From: Scatosoma sp045650185
GTDB lineage: Bacteria; Bacillota; Clostridia; Christensenellales; Borkfalkiaceae
NCBI GenBank assembly: GCA_045650185.1
Contig: JAZRQY010000013.1
Location: forward strand, 1-60,232
Direction of reading: 5' to 3'
DNA length: 60,232 bases
The position numbers were made by a program, and so were the translations under genes. The notes under the pieces were generated by a model. The model had not been told where the DNA came from. It saw only the letters and a list, made by a program, of their open reading frames with translations, and did no database searches. Positions 49,796-58,935 of the stretch are shown one piece after another. How positions within the stretch are numbered: position 1 is the stretch's first letter; each line of letters begins with the position of its first letter.

Positions 49796-51202
49796 ATGGA
49801 GAACGAAAAAAGTAAAAAGAGCCTGAAATGGCTTTGGATTGTCCTTGCGGCAGTGGTCTTTGCGGCTTTGGCAACGTGGTGTATCATCTCTGCAATCAAC
49901 AATCCTAAAATGGTTCCCGATAAGAACAATCCAGATGTTGAAATCGGTAAGGAAACGGTAAGCAATATCCTGAATTTTGGTACAACCTTCGTCCTGTTTG
50001 TAATTGCCTTTTTGGTAATTGGCGTTGGATATTTGCTGGGTGGTATCAATATTAAGGGTGTCACGCTGGGTACGGCGGGTGTTTTCTTGGTGGCGATTTT
50101 GGTTGGCTACCTTTGTACGCTTGTGCCTGAAAATGCAGGTGTATTCTCTGGTTTCCATTTGACGGAAACCTCGACGGTTGTCAGCTACTTGAAAGGCCCT
50201 GTGCAGAACATTGGCTTGATTTTGTTCGTTGGCAGCGTTGGATTTATTGCGGGTCCGAACTTCTTCAAAAACCTTGCGAAGAACTTCAAAACGTATATCG
50301 TTTTAGGTGTTGTTATTATTTTGACGGGTACGCTGGTTGCGGTGCTTTGTACGTTGTTTACCGATTACGGCCCCGAATATTGGGCTGGCGTTTTGTCTGG
50401 CGCATTGACTTCTACGCCCGGTTTCTCTGCGGCGAAAGATGCTGCGGATGCAAGTTTTGAATCCTTGATTACGCTTGGTCACGCAATCGCTTATCCTATG
50501 GGCGTTGTCGGCGTTGTATTGTTCGTTCAGCTTTTGCCTAAATTCTTGAAGGCGGATATGAATAAGGAACGCGAACTTTTGAAGATCGGTGGCGCAGAAG
50601 AGGCAAGAGATTATTCTAAGTTCTTCAAGGTAGAGGATTTTGGTTTTATGCCTTTTGCGCTTGCGATTGTTGCGGGCTTGTTGCTTGGTTCAATCACCAT
50701 TCCCTTGACGGGGGACGGGTACAACGGACCTTGTTTCTCGCTTGGCACGACGGGCGGCGTGTTGATTATGTGCCTCGTGTTTGGGCATTTTGGTCACATC
50801 GGCAAGCTGTCGTTAGAGGTAAAAGAAGGCACGCTGAAGGTTATGCGTGAGCTCGGATTGGCGCTCTTCCTTTTGGGCGCAGGTGTTCACGGTGGTGTTG
50901 CTCTCGTTGAACAAATTACCGCAAACGGCGGCGTTACGATTGTAATTTGGGGCTTTGTTGGTGGTTTATTGATGACGATCGCGCCTATGTTGGTTGGTTA
51001 TTTCTTGGGCAGATACGTCTTGAAATTGCCTTTGCTGAACAACCTTGGTTCGATTACGGGCGGTATGACCTCTACGCCTGCGCTGGGTACGCTGATTTCT
51101 ACGGCGAAGACGGACGACGTTGCATCTGCGTATGCATCCACGTATCCGATTGCGCTCGTTTTGGTCGTTTTGGCTTCTCAGCTCATGATAACGTTGATGT
51201 AA
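49796..51202 (+). CDS. AspT/YidE-family exchanger
   Basis: 468 residues and about ten to twelve membrane helices of the aspartate:alanine exchanger (AAE) family. The duplicated family motif appears as SGALTSTPGFSAAKD and SITGGMTSTPALGTLIS in two inverted halves, joined by a cytoplasmic linker (KADMNKERELLKIGGAEEARD). It lacks TrkA_C domains seen in some relatives. aaggag precedes the ATG at 49796. Placed after fumarate reductase, it may exchange succinate for a precursor such as aspartate, malate or fumarate; the family members known exchange amino acids or dicarboxylates. Confidence 0.85.
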   Translation: MENEKSKKSLKWLWIVLAAVVFAALATWCIISAINNPKMVPDKNNPDVEIGKETVSNILNFGTTFVLFVIAFLVIGVGYLLGGINIKGVTLGTAGVFLVAILVGYLCTLVPENAGVFSGFHLTETSTVVSYLKGPVQNIGLILFVGSVGFIAGPNFFKNLAKNFKTYIVLGVVIILTGTLVAVLCTLFTDYGPEYWAGVLSGALTSTPGFSAAKDAADASFESLITLGHAIAYPMGVVGVVLFVQLLPKFLKADMNKERELLKIGGAEEARDYSKFFKVEDFGFMPFALAIVAGLLLGSITIPLTGDGYNGPCFSLGTTGGVLIMCLVFGHFGHIGKLSLEVKEGTLKVMRELGLALFLLGAGVHGGVALVEQITANGGVTIVIWGFVGGLLMTIAPMLVGYFLGRYVLKLPLLNNLGSITGGMTSTPALGTLISTAKTDDVASAYASTYPIALVLVVLASQLMITLM

Positions 51203-51210
51203 AGAAAGCG

Positions 51211-51249
51211 AATATCCGCTGTGCGTAAAAGTACGGCGGATATTTTTTT
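51211..51249 (+). terminator. Terminator of the fumarate operon
   Basis: aatatccgc pairs with gcggatatt across a 16-base loop, then T. Confidence 0.85.
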
Positions 51250-51268
51250 CAAAAGTGGTCAAAAACAG

Positions 51269-51297
51269 TTGATTTTTCAAGGAAAATCATATATAAT
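51269..51297 (+). promoter_or_regulatory. Promoter of tRNA-Ser
   Basis: TTGATT, a 17-base spacer and a perfect TATAAT, 13 bases before the tRNA. Confidence 0.8.
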
Positions 51298-51310
51298 AAA
51301 TAAGCTGTTT

Positions 51311-51400
51311 GCAGAGATGGCGGAGCGGCTGAACGCGCACGATTCGAAATCGTGTTAGGCAGGAATGTCTACGAGGGTTCAAATCCCTCTCTCTGCGCCA
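51311..51400 (+). tRNA. tRNA-Ser(CGA)
   Basis: 90 bases with a long variable arm. The acceptor GCAGAGA pairs with TCTCTGC; the anticodon loop TTCGAAA reads CGA; CCA is encoded. Confidence 0.96.
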
Positions 51401-51401
51401 C

Positions 51402-51437
51402 AAAATGGAGATGGATTTTATCCCATCTCCATTTTGT
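51402..51437 (+). terminator. Terminator of tRNA-Ser
   Basis: aaaatggagatgg pairs with ccatctccatttt across attttatc. No foldback element follows, unlike at tRNA-Lys and tRNA-Ala. Confidence 0.88.
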
Positions 51438-51506
51438 TATGTATTTTTGAGAGGGATTTGATGGTGGAGCGGTTTATATTATAAATCGTTATTTTATACT
51501 CACTTA

Positions 51507-51535
51507 TTGACAAAAGAAACGACTTATATTATAAT
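51507..51535 (+). promoter_or_regulatory. Consensus promoter of the amidohydrolase gene
   Basis: A perfect TTGACA, a 17-base spacer and a perfect TATAAT: the strongest predicted promoter in the window. Confidence 0.88.
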
Positions 51536-51562
51536 ATTGGAAAACACGATTTTGAGGTGCTT

Positions 51563-52633
51563 ATGGAAAAGGTGTTTGACTTGCACGTGCATTATAAATT
51601 TGAAATCGCTTTACCGGAAATGGTGTCCATTTTTAAAGAAGAATTTGCCGCCACGGGTACGGAAAAGAAATGCTTCTTAAGCTTACCCTATGACGAGAAG
51701 GCGGGCTTTCGGGAAATGCAAAATATCAAGGGGTTGTATCTGAAATGGGCGTTCTCCCCTGATGCATACGCTTTTGCGGCATTGGAACATCCCTCGGATC
51801 ACAGCGACGTCGAGGCGGTTGCAGAGTTCTTCCTTTCGCAAGCAAAGCGCTACCTTTCCGTCGGCTATGACGGGATAAAGATGCTGGATGGCTATCCCTC
51901 GCTAGTAAAAATTTGGGGCTTGCCCGTCGACAGCCCTGTTTACGATCGCTTTTACGCCTTTATGGAAGAAAACGGCTATCCCGTTTTGATGCATATTGCC
52001 AACCCTTCGAGGAATTGGGATATCACGAAGGCAACTGAGTACGATATTCAAACGGGGCGTGTTTACGACGATTCTTATCCTTCGAAGGAGGAGCTGACGG
52101 CGCAGGCATTTCGCGTAATGGAGAAATTCCCTAAACTGCGGCTGATTCTTGCGCATTTTGGCTTTATGTCTGAGGACCTCGCCGCGGCGGAGCGCTTTTT
52201 CTCCTATCCGAACACCCTCGTGGATATCACGCCGGGCGGCGAACAGCTCATTCATATGCAAACCGAGTGGGATAAGTGGTTGCCGTTTTGGATCAAGCAT
52301 CAGGATCGTATTTTTTACGGAACGGACTACTACGCCTTTCCGAAGGACGAAAACTGGGAGGTTTCCTTTCAGCGCCGTCCTACCTTTTTACGGCAGTTTT
52401 TGGAAACGAGTAGCCAGCATATCTATGCTGATGAGCCCTTCTGTGGCATAAATCTCGCTAAGCCTCTGCGTGATAAAATCTATCGCGAGAATTTTATGTG
52501 TCTGCTGGGCTCGCCCAAGCCTATCGACTGTTCCTACCTTCGCAACGAGGCGGTGCGCTTACAATCCGTAGAGGGAAAATCCTCGCCGATTGCCGACGAG
52601 GACTTGGCGTATATTCTTTCACAAATTCCATAA
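51563..52633 (+). CDS. Amidohydrolase-2-type metal-dependent hydrolase
   Basis: 356 residues of a TIM-barrel amidohydrolase. VFDLHVHYKF near the N-terminus holds the first metal ligands, VLMHIANPSRNWD a histidine after strand five, LILAHFGFMSED the next and YGTDYYAFPKDENW the catalytic aspartate. The family includes decarboxylases and lactonases acting on aromatic or sugar acids. The start at 51563 follows gagg; the upstream GTG is not needed. It is driven by a consensus promoter as a single gene. Substrate unknown. Confidence 0.82.
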   Translation: MEKVFDLHVHYKFEIALPEMVSIFKEEFAATGTEKKCFLSLPYDEKAGFREMQNIKGLYLKWAFSPDAYAFAALEHPSDHSDVEAVAEFFLSQAKRYLSVGYDGIKMLDGYPSLVKIWGLPVDSPVYDRFYAFMEENGYPVLMHIANPSRNWDITKATEYDIQTGRVYDDSYPSKEELTAQAFRVMEKFPKLRLILAHFGFMSEDLAAAERFFSYPNTLVDITPGGEQLIHMQTEWDKWLPFWIKHQDRIFYGTDYYAFPKDENWEVSFQRRPTFLRQFLETSSQHIYADEPFCGINLAKPLRDKIYRENFMCLLGSPKPIDCSYLRNEAVRLQSVEGKSSPIADEDLAYILSQIP

Positions 52634-52647
52634 AAGTATTGGGGTGT

Positions 52648-54855
52648 TTATCGTTCCCACCAAGGCGCGTTCGCAATCGGCGGCGCGCCTTTTTTTGGTG
52701 TGAAAACGGTCGGGAGATAGACGGCTGTGCCGAAATTCTCTTGATAATAAGGCTGCACGGCGTATTGATAGGTGCTATTTTCTGCAATTGCTTCGTCGAC
52801 GTATTCCTTGAATTCCGCGCCGTCGTAAATGATTGCCTCTTTGCCGTTTGACTTTTTGTAAATGCGATACCGATAATAACTCGGTGGAGAATCCTTAAAG
52901 AAAATACAAACTTTTTTATCCGAAAATGCAATCTTAGGGGTAGGGATTTTAGGGATAGAAAAGCGGTTGGATTGCTCTTTTGGGGCGTATCTGCCGTCAA
53001 ACAATTCATATTTCACCTCTGCAATCGGCGCGATAGGCTCTGCCAGCAGTAGGCGTTGTTCGTGCAGTAGTGCGTAGGCATCAAGAGGAACTTCTTGCAC
53101 GCCTACGGGTCGGTCAAAATTGTCTGGTAAAACGTCTTTATAAATTCCCTCTAAAATCGTGCAAGCTGCCTCGCAAGGTAAGCCGCCGCCCGTCGTTCTA
53201 ACGGGGGAATTATCGGCGTTTCCCAGCCATACGCCGACGGTATGACCGCTCGTATAGGCAACCGTATAAGCATCGGTATTTTTGTCGCCGACGCCAACCG
53301 TTCCCGTCTTTGCTGCAACCTCAAAGGGTAGAGCGCGCAACCGCTTTGCCGTTCCTTCCTTCACCGCAGAATGAAGGGTGTCCGTAATCAAATAGGCGGT
53401 TTCGGGGGAGAAAACGGTGCGTTCTTGTGCCTCGCGGCGGTAGATAGTCTGTCCGTTTTGTTTGATTTCACGGATGAAATGGCTGGGCGCATATCTTCCG
53501 TCGGCGGCAAAGGTTGTGTACCCGTCCACAAGCTTGGAAAATGAATATCCGTATTCCATTCCCCCTAACGCAACAGCAAGCGTTTGATCGTTTTTCGGAA
53601 TGTCGAGCCTCATTTTTTTGGCGTATTCGTTCGCAGTTGCAAGCCCTAAGGTGTTTAAGGTTTTTACGGCTGGGATATTCAAGCTCTTTGCGATCGCGGT
53701 GCGTGCGCTGACGTAGCCGTGATACTCGTTTCCGTAGTTTTTAGGCGAATAGTCGCCAAAGCTTGTACGCTCGTCCAAAATCTGGCTGGCTGGGGACAGA
53801 GCCCCTTTTTCAAAGGCTGGCGCGTAAACAATCAGCGGCTTAATCAACGACCCGGGGGAGCGTTTTATCATCGGCACGCTGGAACAGTATCCTTCCACGC
53901 CGTGCGTTGCATTGTCTACGACGATACACGTTTTGTCGCAGTCAAGTCCTGCGCACGCCCTCTCTAAAACGGCTTGCGTATTCACGTTTAGGTAGGTGAA
54001 TAACTCGATTTTTCCGTTTGGAGTTGTGTCCAAGCTTTCAAAGATTTTATCCATTTCCTCTACGGCAAAATGGCTGTAATTTCGTGTATTTACGCTCGTA
54101 TTTGCGGTAGGCAGGGGTGCGTTTAACGCAGTTTTGTACTCTTTTTCCGTGAGCGCATTTTGCTCTCTCATCAATTTCAGGACGGTGTTGCGCCGCATGA
54201 GCGCTTTTTCGGGGTTCTTAAAGGGAGAATAATGGCTGGGGGCTTTCACCAAGGCGGCGAGCAGAGCGCTTTCCGAGGCGGTCAACTGTTCTGCCTCTTT
54301 GTTAAAATAAAACTCAGCGGCATCCGAAATACCGTATCGGTTATGACCAAAATAAATGGTGTTCAAATAGATTTCCAAGATTTCGTCCTTGGAATAGCGG
54401 CGCTCTAATTGCCTCGTCAGCTTAAATTCTTTCAGTTTTCTTCCGATGGTCTTATCCAAGGTGAGGTGGGTATTTTTAATCAGCTGTTGCGAGATGGTGG
54501 ATGCGCCTTGCGAAAATCTGCCGCTTTTGAGGTTTTTGAGGCTGGCGCGACCGATACCGATTAGGTCAAAGCCGTTATGACGATAAAACCGCTTATCTTC
54601 CGTGCATACAAAGGCGGACGGCAGATGGGAAGGCAAATCGTCCAAAGAGATTACGCTCCGCTTCGAAAAGGAGAAAGAAGAGGGGACTTTTTCATTTTCG
54701 TTGCTGTAAATAACCAGTTGTGTGTCGGGCAGTAACAGCTTGTTTTCGTCTAACTTTACCTCTTTTGTCGCTATGAAATAATATCCCAAAAAAGCAAAGG
54801 TCAACGCTAAACCTACGCCAATCATAACCAAAAATATCTTTTTAAGTGCTTTCAT
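52648..54855 (-). CDS. Class A penicillin-binding protein (glycosyltransferase/transpeptidase)
   Basis: 735 residues. Polymerises and crosslinks peptidoglycan outside the membrane. One N-terminal membrane anchor (residues 7-29), a GT51 domain with the catalytic glutamate in VCTEDKRFYRHNGF and GASTISQQLIKNT, then a transpeptidase domain with the serine in RSPGSLIKPL, the SLN motif in SLNIPAVKT and KTGTVG. The last 110 residues form a fibronectin-III-like tail. No Shine-Dalgarno is seen before the ATG at 54855. A plus-strand terminator overlaps the final codons. Confidence 0.95.
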   Translation of the reverse strand: MKALKKIFLVMIGVGLALTFAFLGYYFIATKEVKLDENKLLLPDTQLVIYSNENEKVPSSFSFSKRSVISLDDLPSHLPSAFVCTEDKRFYRHNGFDLIGIGRASLKNLKSGRFSQGASTISQQLIKNTHLTLDKTIGRKLKEFKLTRQLERRYSKDEILEIYLNTIYFGHNRYGISDAAEFYFNKEAEQLTASESALLAALVKAPSHYSPFKNPEKALMRRNTVLKLMREQNALTEKEYKTALNAPLPTANTSVNTRNYSHFAVEEMDKIFESLDTTPNGKIELFTYLNVNTQAVLERACAGLDCDKTCIVVDNATHGVEGYCSSVPMIKRSPGSLIKPLIVYAPAFEKGALSPASQILDERTSFGDYSPKNYGNEYHGYVSARTAIAKSLNIPAVKTLNTLGLATANEYAKKMRLDIPKNDQTLAVALGGMEYGYSFSKLVDGYTTFAADGRYAPSHFIREIKQNGQTIYRREAQERTVFSPETAYLITDTLHSAVKEGTAKRLRALPFEVAAKTGTVGVGDKNTDAYTVAYTSGHTVGVWLGNADNSPVRTTGGGLPCEAACTILEGIYKDVLPDNFDRPVGVQEVPLDAYALLHEQRLLLAEPIAPIAEVKYELFDGRYAPKEQSNRFSIPKIPTPKIAFSDKKVCIFFKDSPPSYYRYRIYKKSNGKEAIIYDGAEFKEYVDEAIAENSTYQYAVQPYYQENFGTAVYLPTVFTPKKGAPPIANAPWWER
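52662..52694 (+). terminator. Plus-strand terminator inside the PBP coding end
   Basis: aaggcgcg pairs with cgcgcctt across 14 bases, then T. It stops the amidohydrolase transcript but lies within the last codons of the convergent gene. Confidence 0.75.
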
Positions 54856-54920
54856 CGAGCAATAGTATCCGTATTTTTTGTTTTTTTATGAAGGAAACGG
54901 CGTTTTTTTTCCTCAAAGAC

Positions 54921-54949
54921 TTGATAAAGTCTTTTAAAAAGAGTATAAT
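54921..54949 (+). promoter_or_regulatory. Promoter of miaB-mutS-mutL
   Basis: TTGATA, a 17-base spacer and a perfect TATAAT, 54 bases before the miaB start. Confidence 0.85.
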
Positions 54950-55003
54950 AAAAACAATACTGGAAGAGTGCGCCCATTTATTTGTGGCGCAAGAAAGGAA
55001 GAG

Positions 55004-56332
55004 ATGGACAAGAAATACAAGATTATCACCTATGGTTGCCAGATGAATCTGCACGAATCGGAGAAGATGGCAGGGATGCTGCAGGAGCTTGGCTACACCC
55101 CGACGGAAAGCATGGAAGAGGCGGATTTGATTCTGTTTAACACCTGCTGTATTCGAGAGAATGCGGAAAATCATGCTTTTGGGAACATAGGCGCATTAAA
55201 GCAAATGAAAAAGAGGAACCCGAACCTCATTATCGCCGTAGGCGGATGCATGATGCAGGAGAAGGGCAAAGCGGAAACCTTGAAGGAAAAGTTTCCGTTT
55301 ATCGACGTCATGTTCGGTACGCTGAACTTGGAGGAACTTGGCGGGCTGGTCAAGGAAAAACTTGCAGGGAAAAAGCGTGTCGTTCGCATCCGTGAAAAGG
55401 AAGGGGAAATCGTCGAATACGACGGCGCGTACCGTACCAGTTATCCAAACGCTTGGGTGAACATTATGTACGGCTGCAACAACTTCTGTTCCTATTGCAT
55501 CGTTCCTTACGTGCGTGGTAGAGAGCGTTCGAGAAAGCCTGAAAATATCGTCGCGGAAGTAAAGCGTTTGGTTGCTGAAGGGTACAAGGAGATTACTTTG
55601 CTTGGGCAAAATGTCAACTCCTACGGCACGGACGGGCTGGAGGTCAGCTTTGCCGAGCTTTTGGATATGGTTGCCTCGATCGAGGGCAAATTCCGTTTGC
55701 GGTTTATGACCAGCCACCCCAAGGATTTCAACGAAGAAGTCGTAAAGGTGATGCAAAAGCACCGCAAGATTATGCGCCTCGTGCATTTGCCGGTGCAGAG
55801 CGGTTCGAACGATATTCTAAAAGCGATGAACCGTCGCTATACGCGTGAAAAATACCTTGCAGAGGTGGAAATGCTCCGCAGCTATTTCCCCGAGGCGGAG
55901 TTGACGACGGACATCATCGTGGGCTTCCCGGGGGAAACGGAAGAGGATTACCTCTTGACGGAAGACTTGGTGAAAAAGGCGGATTTCGCCTCGGCGTTCA
56001 CCTTCGTCTATTCCAAGCGCCAAGGCACAAGGGCGGCGGAGATGGAAAACCAAATTCCCGAAGAGGTGCAAAAGGACAGAATTATGCGCCTCGTACAGCT
56101 GGTAAATTCCTTGACCAGAGCAAAGTCGGAAAAGTATATCGGCAAAGAGGTGGAAATTCTTTGCGAGGGGTACGACGAAAAGAAGGGTCTGTATCTTGGC
56201 AGAGATGAATACGGGCGTATGGGCTACTTTGCAAGCGATAGGGACGAGGTTGGCAATTTCGTCCGCTTGAAGATTACGAAAGCAAACGGCATATCCTTGT
56301 ATGGGGAGTTGCTTTCGTCGGAAAACGAATAA
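55004..56332 (+). CDS. miaB: tRNA-2-methylthio-N6-dimethylallyladenosine synthase
   Basis: Radical-SAM methylthiotransferase that modifies A37 of tRNAs reading UNN codons. 442 residues. The N-terminal UPF0004 domain has cluster cysteines in ITYGCQMN, NTCCIREN and GGCMMQE; the radical-SAM cluster is CNNFCSYCIVPYVRGRE; a C-terminal TRAM domain follows (YIGKEVEILCEGY). ATG 55004 lies after aaaggaag; the frame from 54968 adds unrelated residues. It is 13 bases from mutS, a common operon in Firmicutes. Confidence 0.96.
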   Translation: MDKKYKIITYGCQMNLHESEKMAGMLQELGYTPTESMEEADLILFNTCCIRENAENHAFGNIGALKQMKKRNPNLIIAVGGCMMQEKGKAETLKEKFPFIDVMFGTLNLEELGGLVKEKLAGKKRVVRIREKEGEIVEYDGAYRTSYPNAWVNIMYGCNNFCSYCIVPYVRGRERSRKPENIVAEVKRLVAEGYKEITLLGQNVNSYGTDGLEVSFAELLDMVASIEGKFRLRFMTSHPKDFNEEVVKVMQKHRKIMRLVHLPVQSGSNDILKAMNRRYTREKYLAEVEMLRSYFPEAELTTDIIVGFPGETEEDYLLTEDLVKKADFASAFTFVYSKRQGTRAAEMENQIPEEVQKDRIMRLVQLVNSLTRAKSEKYIGKEVEILCEGYDEKKGLYLGRDEYGRMGYFASDRDEVGNFVRLKITKANGISLYGELLSSENE

Positions 56333-56345
56333 GGTAGGTGCGAAT

Positions 56346-58934
56346 ATGGCGCTTTCACAAATGATGCAACATTATCTTTCCGTTAAGGAAAAATATCCCG
56401 ATGCGGTGTTGTTTTACCGCCTTGGGGATTTTTACGAGATGTTTTTTGACGATGCGGTAAAGGTATCAAAGCTTTTGGATTTAACGCTTACCGGTCGTGA
56501 TTGTGGGCTTGCGGAGCGCGCTCCGATGTGCGGCGTACCCTTCCATGCGGCTGATACCTATATTGCAAAGTTGGTGGCGGCTGGCGAAAAGGTTGCCATC
56601 TGCGAACAGCTCACTGAACCCAAGGCAGGAAAAGGCTTGGTTGAACGAGATGTTATCCGCGTTGTATCGGCAGGTACGCTGATTGACGAGGGAATGTTAG
56701 ACGAGAATACGAATAACTATATCGCTTGCGTTTACAAGGAAGATACTTGTTGTGCGGTTGCTTGGACGGATATTACGACGGGTGAATTTTGCGCGCAGGA
56801 ATTCGTGGGCGCAAAATCGGTAGAGGACGTCATCGGACATCTATTAAAAATCGGTGCGGTGGAGATTATTTGCAACGAGGAGGCTTTGCTTGCAACCAAG
56901 GGCTTTAAGGAAGTACGCCACAATTTATTGCCCCCGTTCTCTTGTTATTTGCCGTGGGCGTTTAACGTCAAGCATGCAGAAAAGAACCTTTTGACGCAGT
57001 TTGGCGCGGTGTCCTTGGCGGCGTACGGAATTGCCGCAAAGGAAGGGGTGATTTCTGCGGCAGGCGCGCTGGTGGAATACTTGCGTGAAACGCAAAAGCA
57101 CGCTCTGACCAACCTGAATACGATAAAACTCATCAATCGCGAACAGTTTATGGTACTGGATAGCGTTGCCGTTCGCAACTTAGAGCTTGTTCGCAACAAT
57201 GCGGAAAACAAGAAATACGGCTCGCTTCTTTGGGTGCTGGACAAGACGAAGACGGCGATGGGCGCAAGACTTTTGTATAACATGCTGCTCTCTCCCTTAA
57301 AGAGCGTAGACCAAATCGTCTACCGTCAGCAGGGGGTTGCGGAACTGTTTAACGCCTCGGTGGCTCGTATGACGATTGCGGATACCCTGCGCGAAGTCAA
57401 GGACGTAGAGAGGCTGTCGGGTAAAATCTCCAACGGTAACTTTTTGCCGAGGGATTGCGTTGCGCTTGCTGCTTCCTTGAATGCGTTGCCTACCTTAAAA
57501 TTCCAGCTCATCGGGTTCAATTCGCAGATTGTGAAGGACGTTTACGACGGACTTTTGGACTTGTCTGACCTTGCGGAGCTACTGTCTGCCGCAATCGCGC
57601 CCGAACCGCCTGCGCTGATGAAGGACGGTGGGTATATTCGCGCTGGGTACTGCAAGGAGCTGGACGAGCTTCGTGCACTCACTCGCGATAGCCACCAAAT
57701 CATCTTGGACATGGAGGCATCCGAACGGGAACGTACGGGTATCAAGACGTTAAAAATCGGCTATAACCGAGTGTTTGGCTACTACATTGAAATCAGCAAT
57801 TCCTTGAAGGATAAAGCCCCTGCAGAGTATATTCGCAAGCAGACCTTAACGACAGGCGAACGGTATATCACCGAGGAATTGAAGGTATTAGAAGAGAAAA
57901 TTTTAATGGCTAAGGAGCGCGCTTTGCGTTTAGAGGCAAAGCTGTACGACGAATTGCTCCGTACCCTGTTTAACCGCATTGACGAATTAAAGCGTGTTTC
58001 CTCGTCGATTGCGCTGCTCGATTGTTTGGTTTCCTTTGCAACGGTTGCGAAGGAACGCAAATACGTTTGCCCCGTGATGAAAGAGTCGGGCTCGCAAATG
58101 TCCATCGTGGACGGCAGACATCCCGTCGTTGAGGCGGTGTCGAAGGAGCGCTTTGTGCCCAACGATACCTTGCTTGACAATCAGGAAAACCGTTGCGCAA
58201 TCATCACCGGCCCGAACATGGCGGGTAAGAGCACCTATATGCGACAGGTTGCCTTGATTGCAATTATGGCGCACATCGGCTGTTTCGTGCCTGCGAAGTC
58301 GGCAGAAATCCCCGTAATCGACCGTATTTTTACCCGAGTGGGCGCAAGCGATAACCTCATATTCGACCAGAGTACCTTTATGGTCGAGATGACGGAAGTT
58401 GCTACGATCCTTTTGAACGCCACCTGCAACAGCCTTTTGATTTTGGACGAGGTCGGCAGGGGTACGAGTACCTTCGACGGCTTGTCTATCGCTTGGGCGG
58501 TTATCGAATTCTTGGCGGAAAAAGTACGCGCAAAGACCTTGTTCGCTACCCATTATCACGAGCTGACACAGCTTGAAAACAGTATGGACGGCATCAAGAA
58601 CTATAAAATCACCGTCCGTGAATTGAACGGCGCCGTGGTGTTCTTGAGAAAGATTGCCAAGGGCGGCGCGAATAGGAGCTTTGGTATCGAGGTTGCCTCG
58701 CTTGCAGGTGTTCCCAAGGAAATCACGACGAGGGCGAAATCCATTTTAAAAGCGCTCGAAAAGAAGGATATCACGAAGGGCGGCGTTTTGGAGGCGGTCG
58801 AAGAAGAACCTGCCGTGCGCGAGCTTTGCGAGGTGGAAAAAATCTTGCAGGATACGGACGTTAACACTCTTTCGCCGATGCAGGCATTGCTGCTGCTCAG
58901 CGACTTAAAGGAAAAAGTAAATTCGGAGAATTGA
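56346..58934 (+). CDS. mutS: DNA mismatch repair protein MutS
   Basis: 862 residues. Recognises mismatches and recruits MutL. The mismatch-reading loop is FYRLGDFYEMFFDDA, with the wedge Phe-x-Glu motif in DFYEMF. The C-terminal ATPase has Walker A GPNMAGKSTYMRQ, the SDNLIFDQSTFMVEM block, Walker B LLILDEVGRGTSTFDG and LFATHYHELTQLE. ATG 56346 follows aggtaggtg; the in-frame start at 56301 would lie within miaB. One base separates its stop from mutL. Confidence 0.97.
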   Translation: MALSQMMQHYLSVKEKYPDAVLFYRLGDFYEMFFDDAVKVSKLLDLTLTGRDCGLAERAPMCGVPFHAADTYIAKLVAAGEKVAICEQLTEPKAGKGLVERDVIRVVSAGTLIDEGMLDENTNNYIACVYKEDTCCAVAWTDITTGEFCAQEFVGAKSVEDVIGHLLKIGAVEIICNEEALLATKGFKEVRHNLLPPFSCYLPWAFNVKHAEKNLLTQFGAVSLAAYGIAAKEGVISAAGALVEYLRETQKHALTNLNTIKLINREQFMVLDSVAVRNLELVRNNAENKKYGSLLWVLDKTKTAMGARLLYNMLLSPLKSVDQIVYRQQGVAELFNASVARMTIADTLREVKDVERLSGKISNGNFLPRDCVALAASLNALPTLKFQLIGFNSQIVKDVYDGLLDLSDLAELLSAAIAPEPPALMKDGGYIRAGYCKELDELRALTRDSHQIILDMEASERERTGIKTLKIGYNRVFGYYIEISNSLKDKAPAEYIRKQTLTTGERYITEELKVLEEKILMAKERALRLEAKLYDELLRTLFNRIDELKRVSSSIALLDCLVSFATVAKERKYVCPVMKESGSQMSIVDGRHPVVEAVSKERFVPNDTLLDNQENRCAIITGPNMAGKSTYMRQVALIAIMAHIGCFVPAKSAEIPVIDRIFTRVGASDNLIFDQSTFMVEMTEVATILLNATCNSLLILDEVGRGTSTFDGLSIAWAVIEFLAEKVRAKTLFATHYHELTQLENSMDGIKNYKITVRELNGAVVFLRKIAKGGANRSFGIEVASLAGVPKEITTRAKSILKALEKKDITKGGVLEAVEEEPAVRELCEVEKILQDTDVNTLSPMQALLLLSDLKEKVNSEN

Positions 58935-58935
58935 T

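Noticed and set aside
48399..49874. 491-codon open frame on the minus strand
   Set aside because: It is antisense to the fumarate reductase flavoprotein; composition (His/Arg/Val-rich, no motif) is that of a codon-bias shadow.
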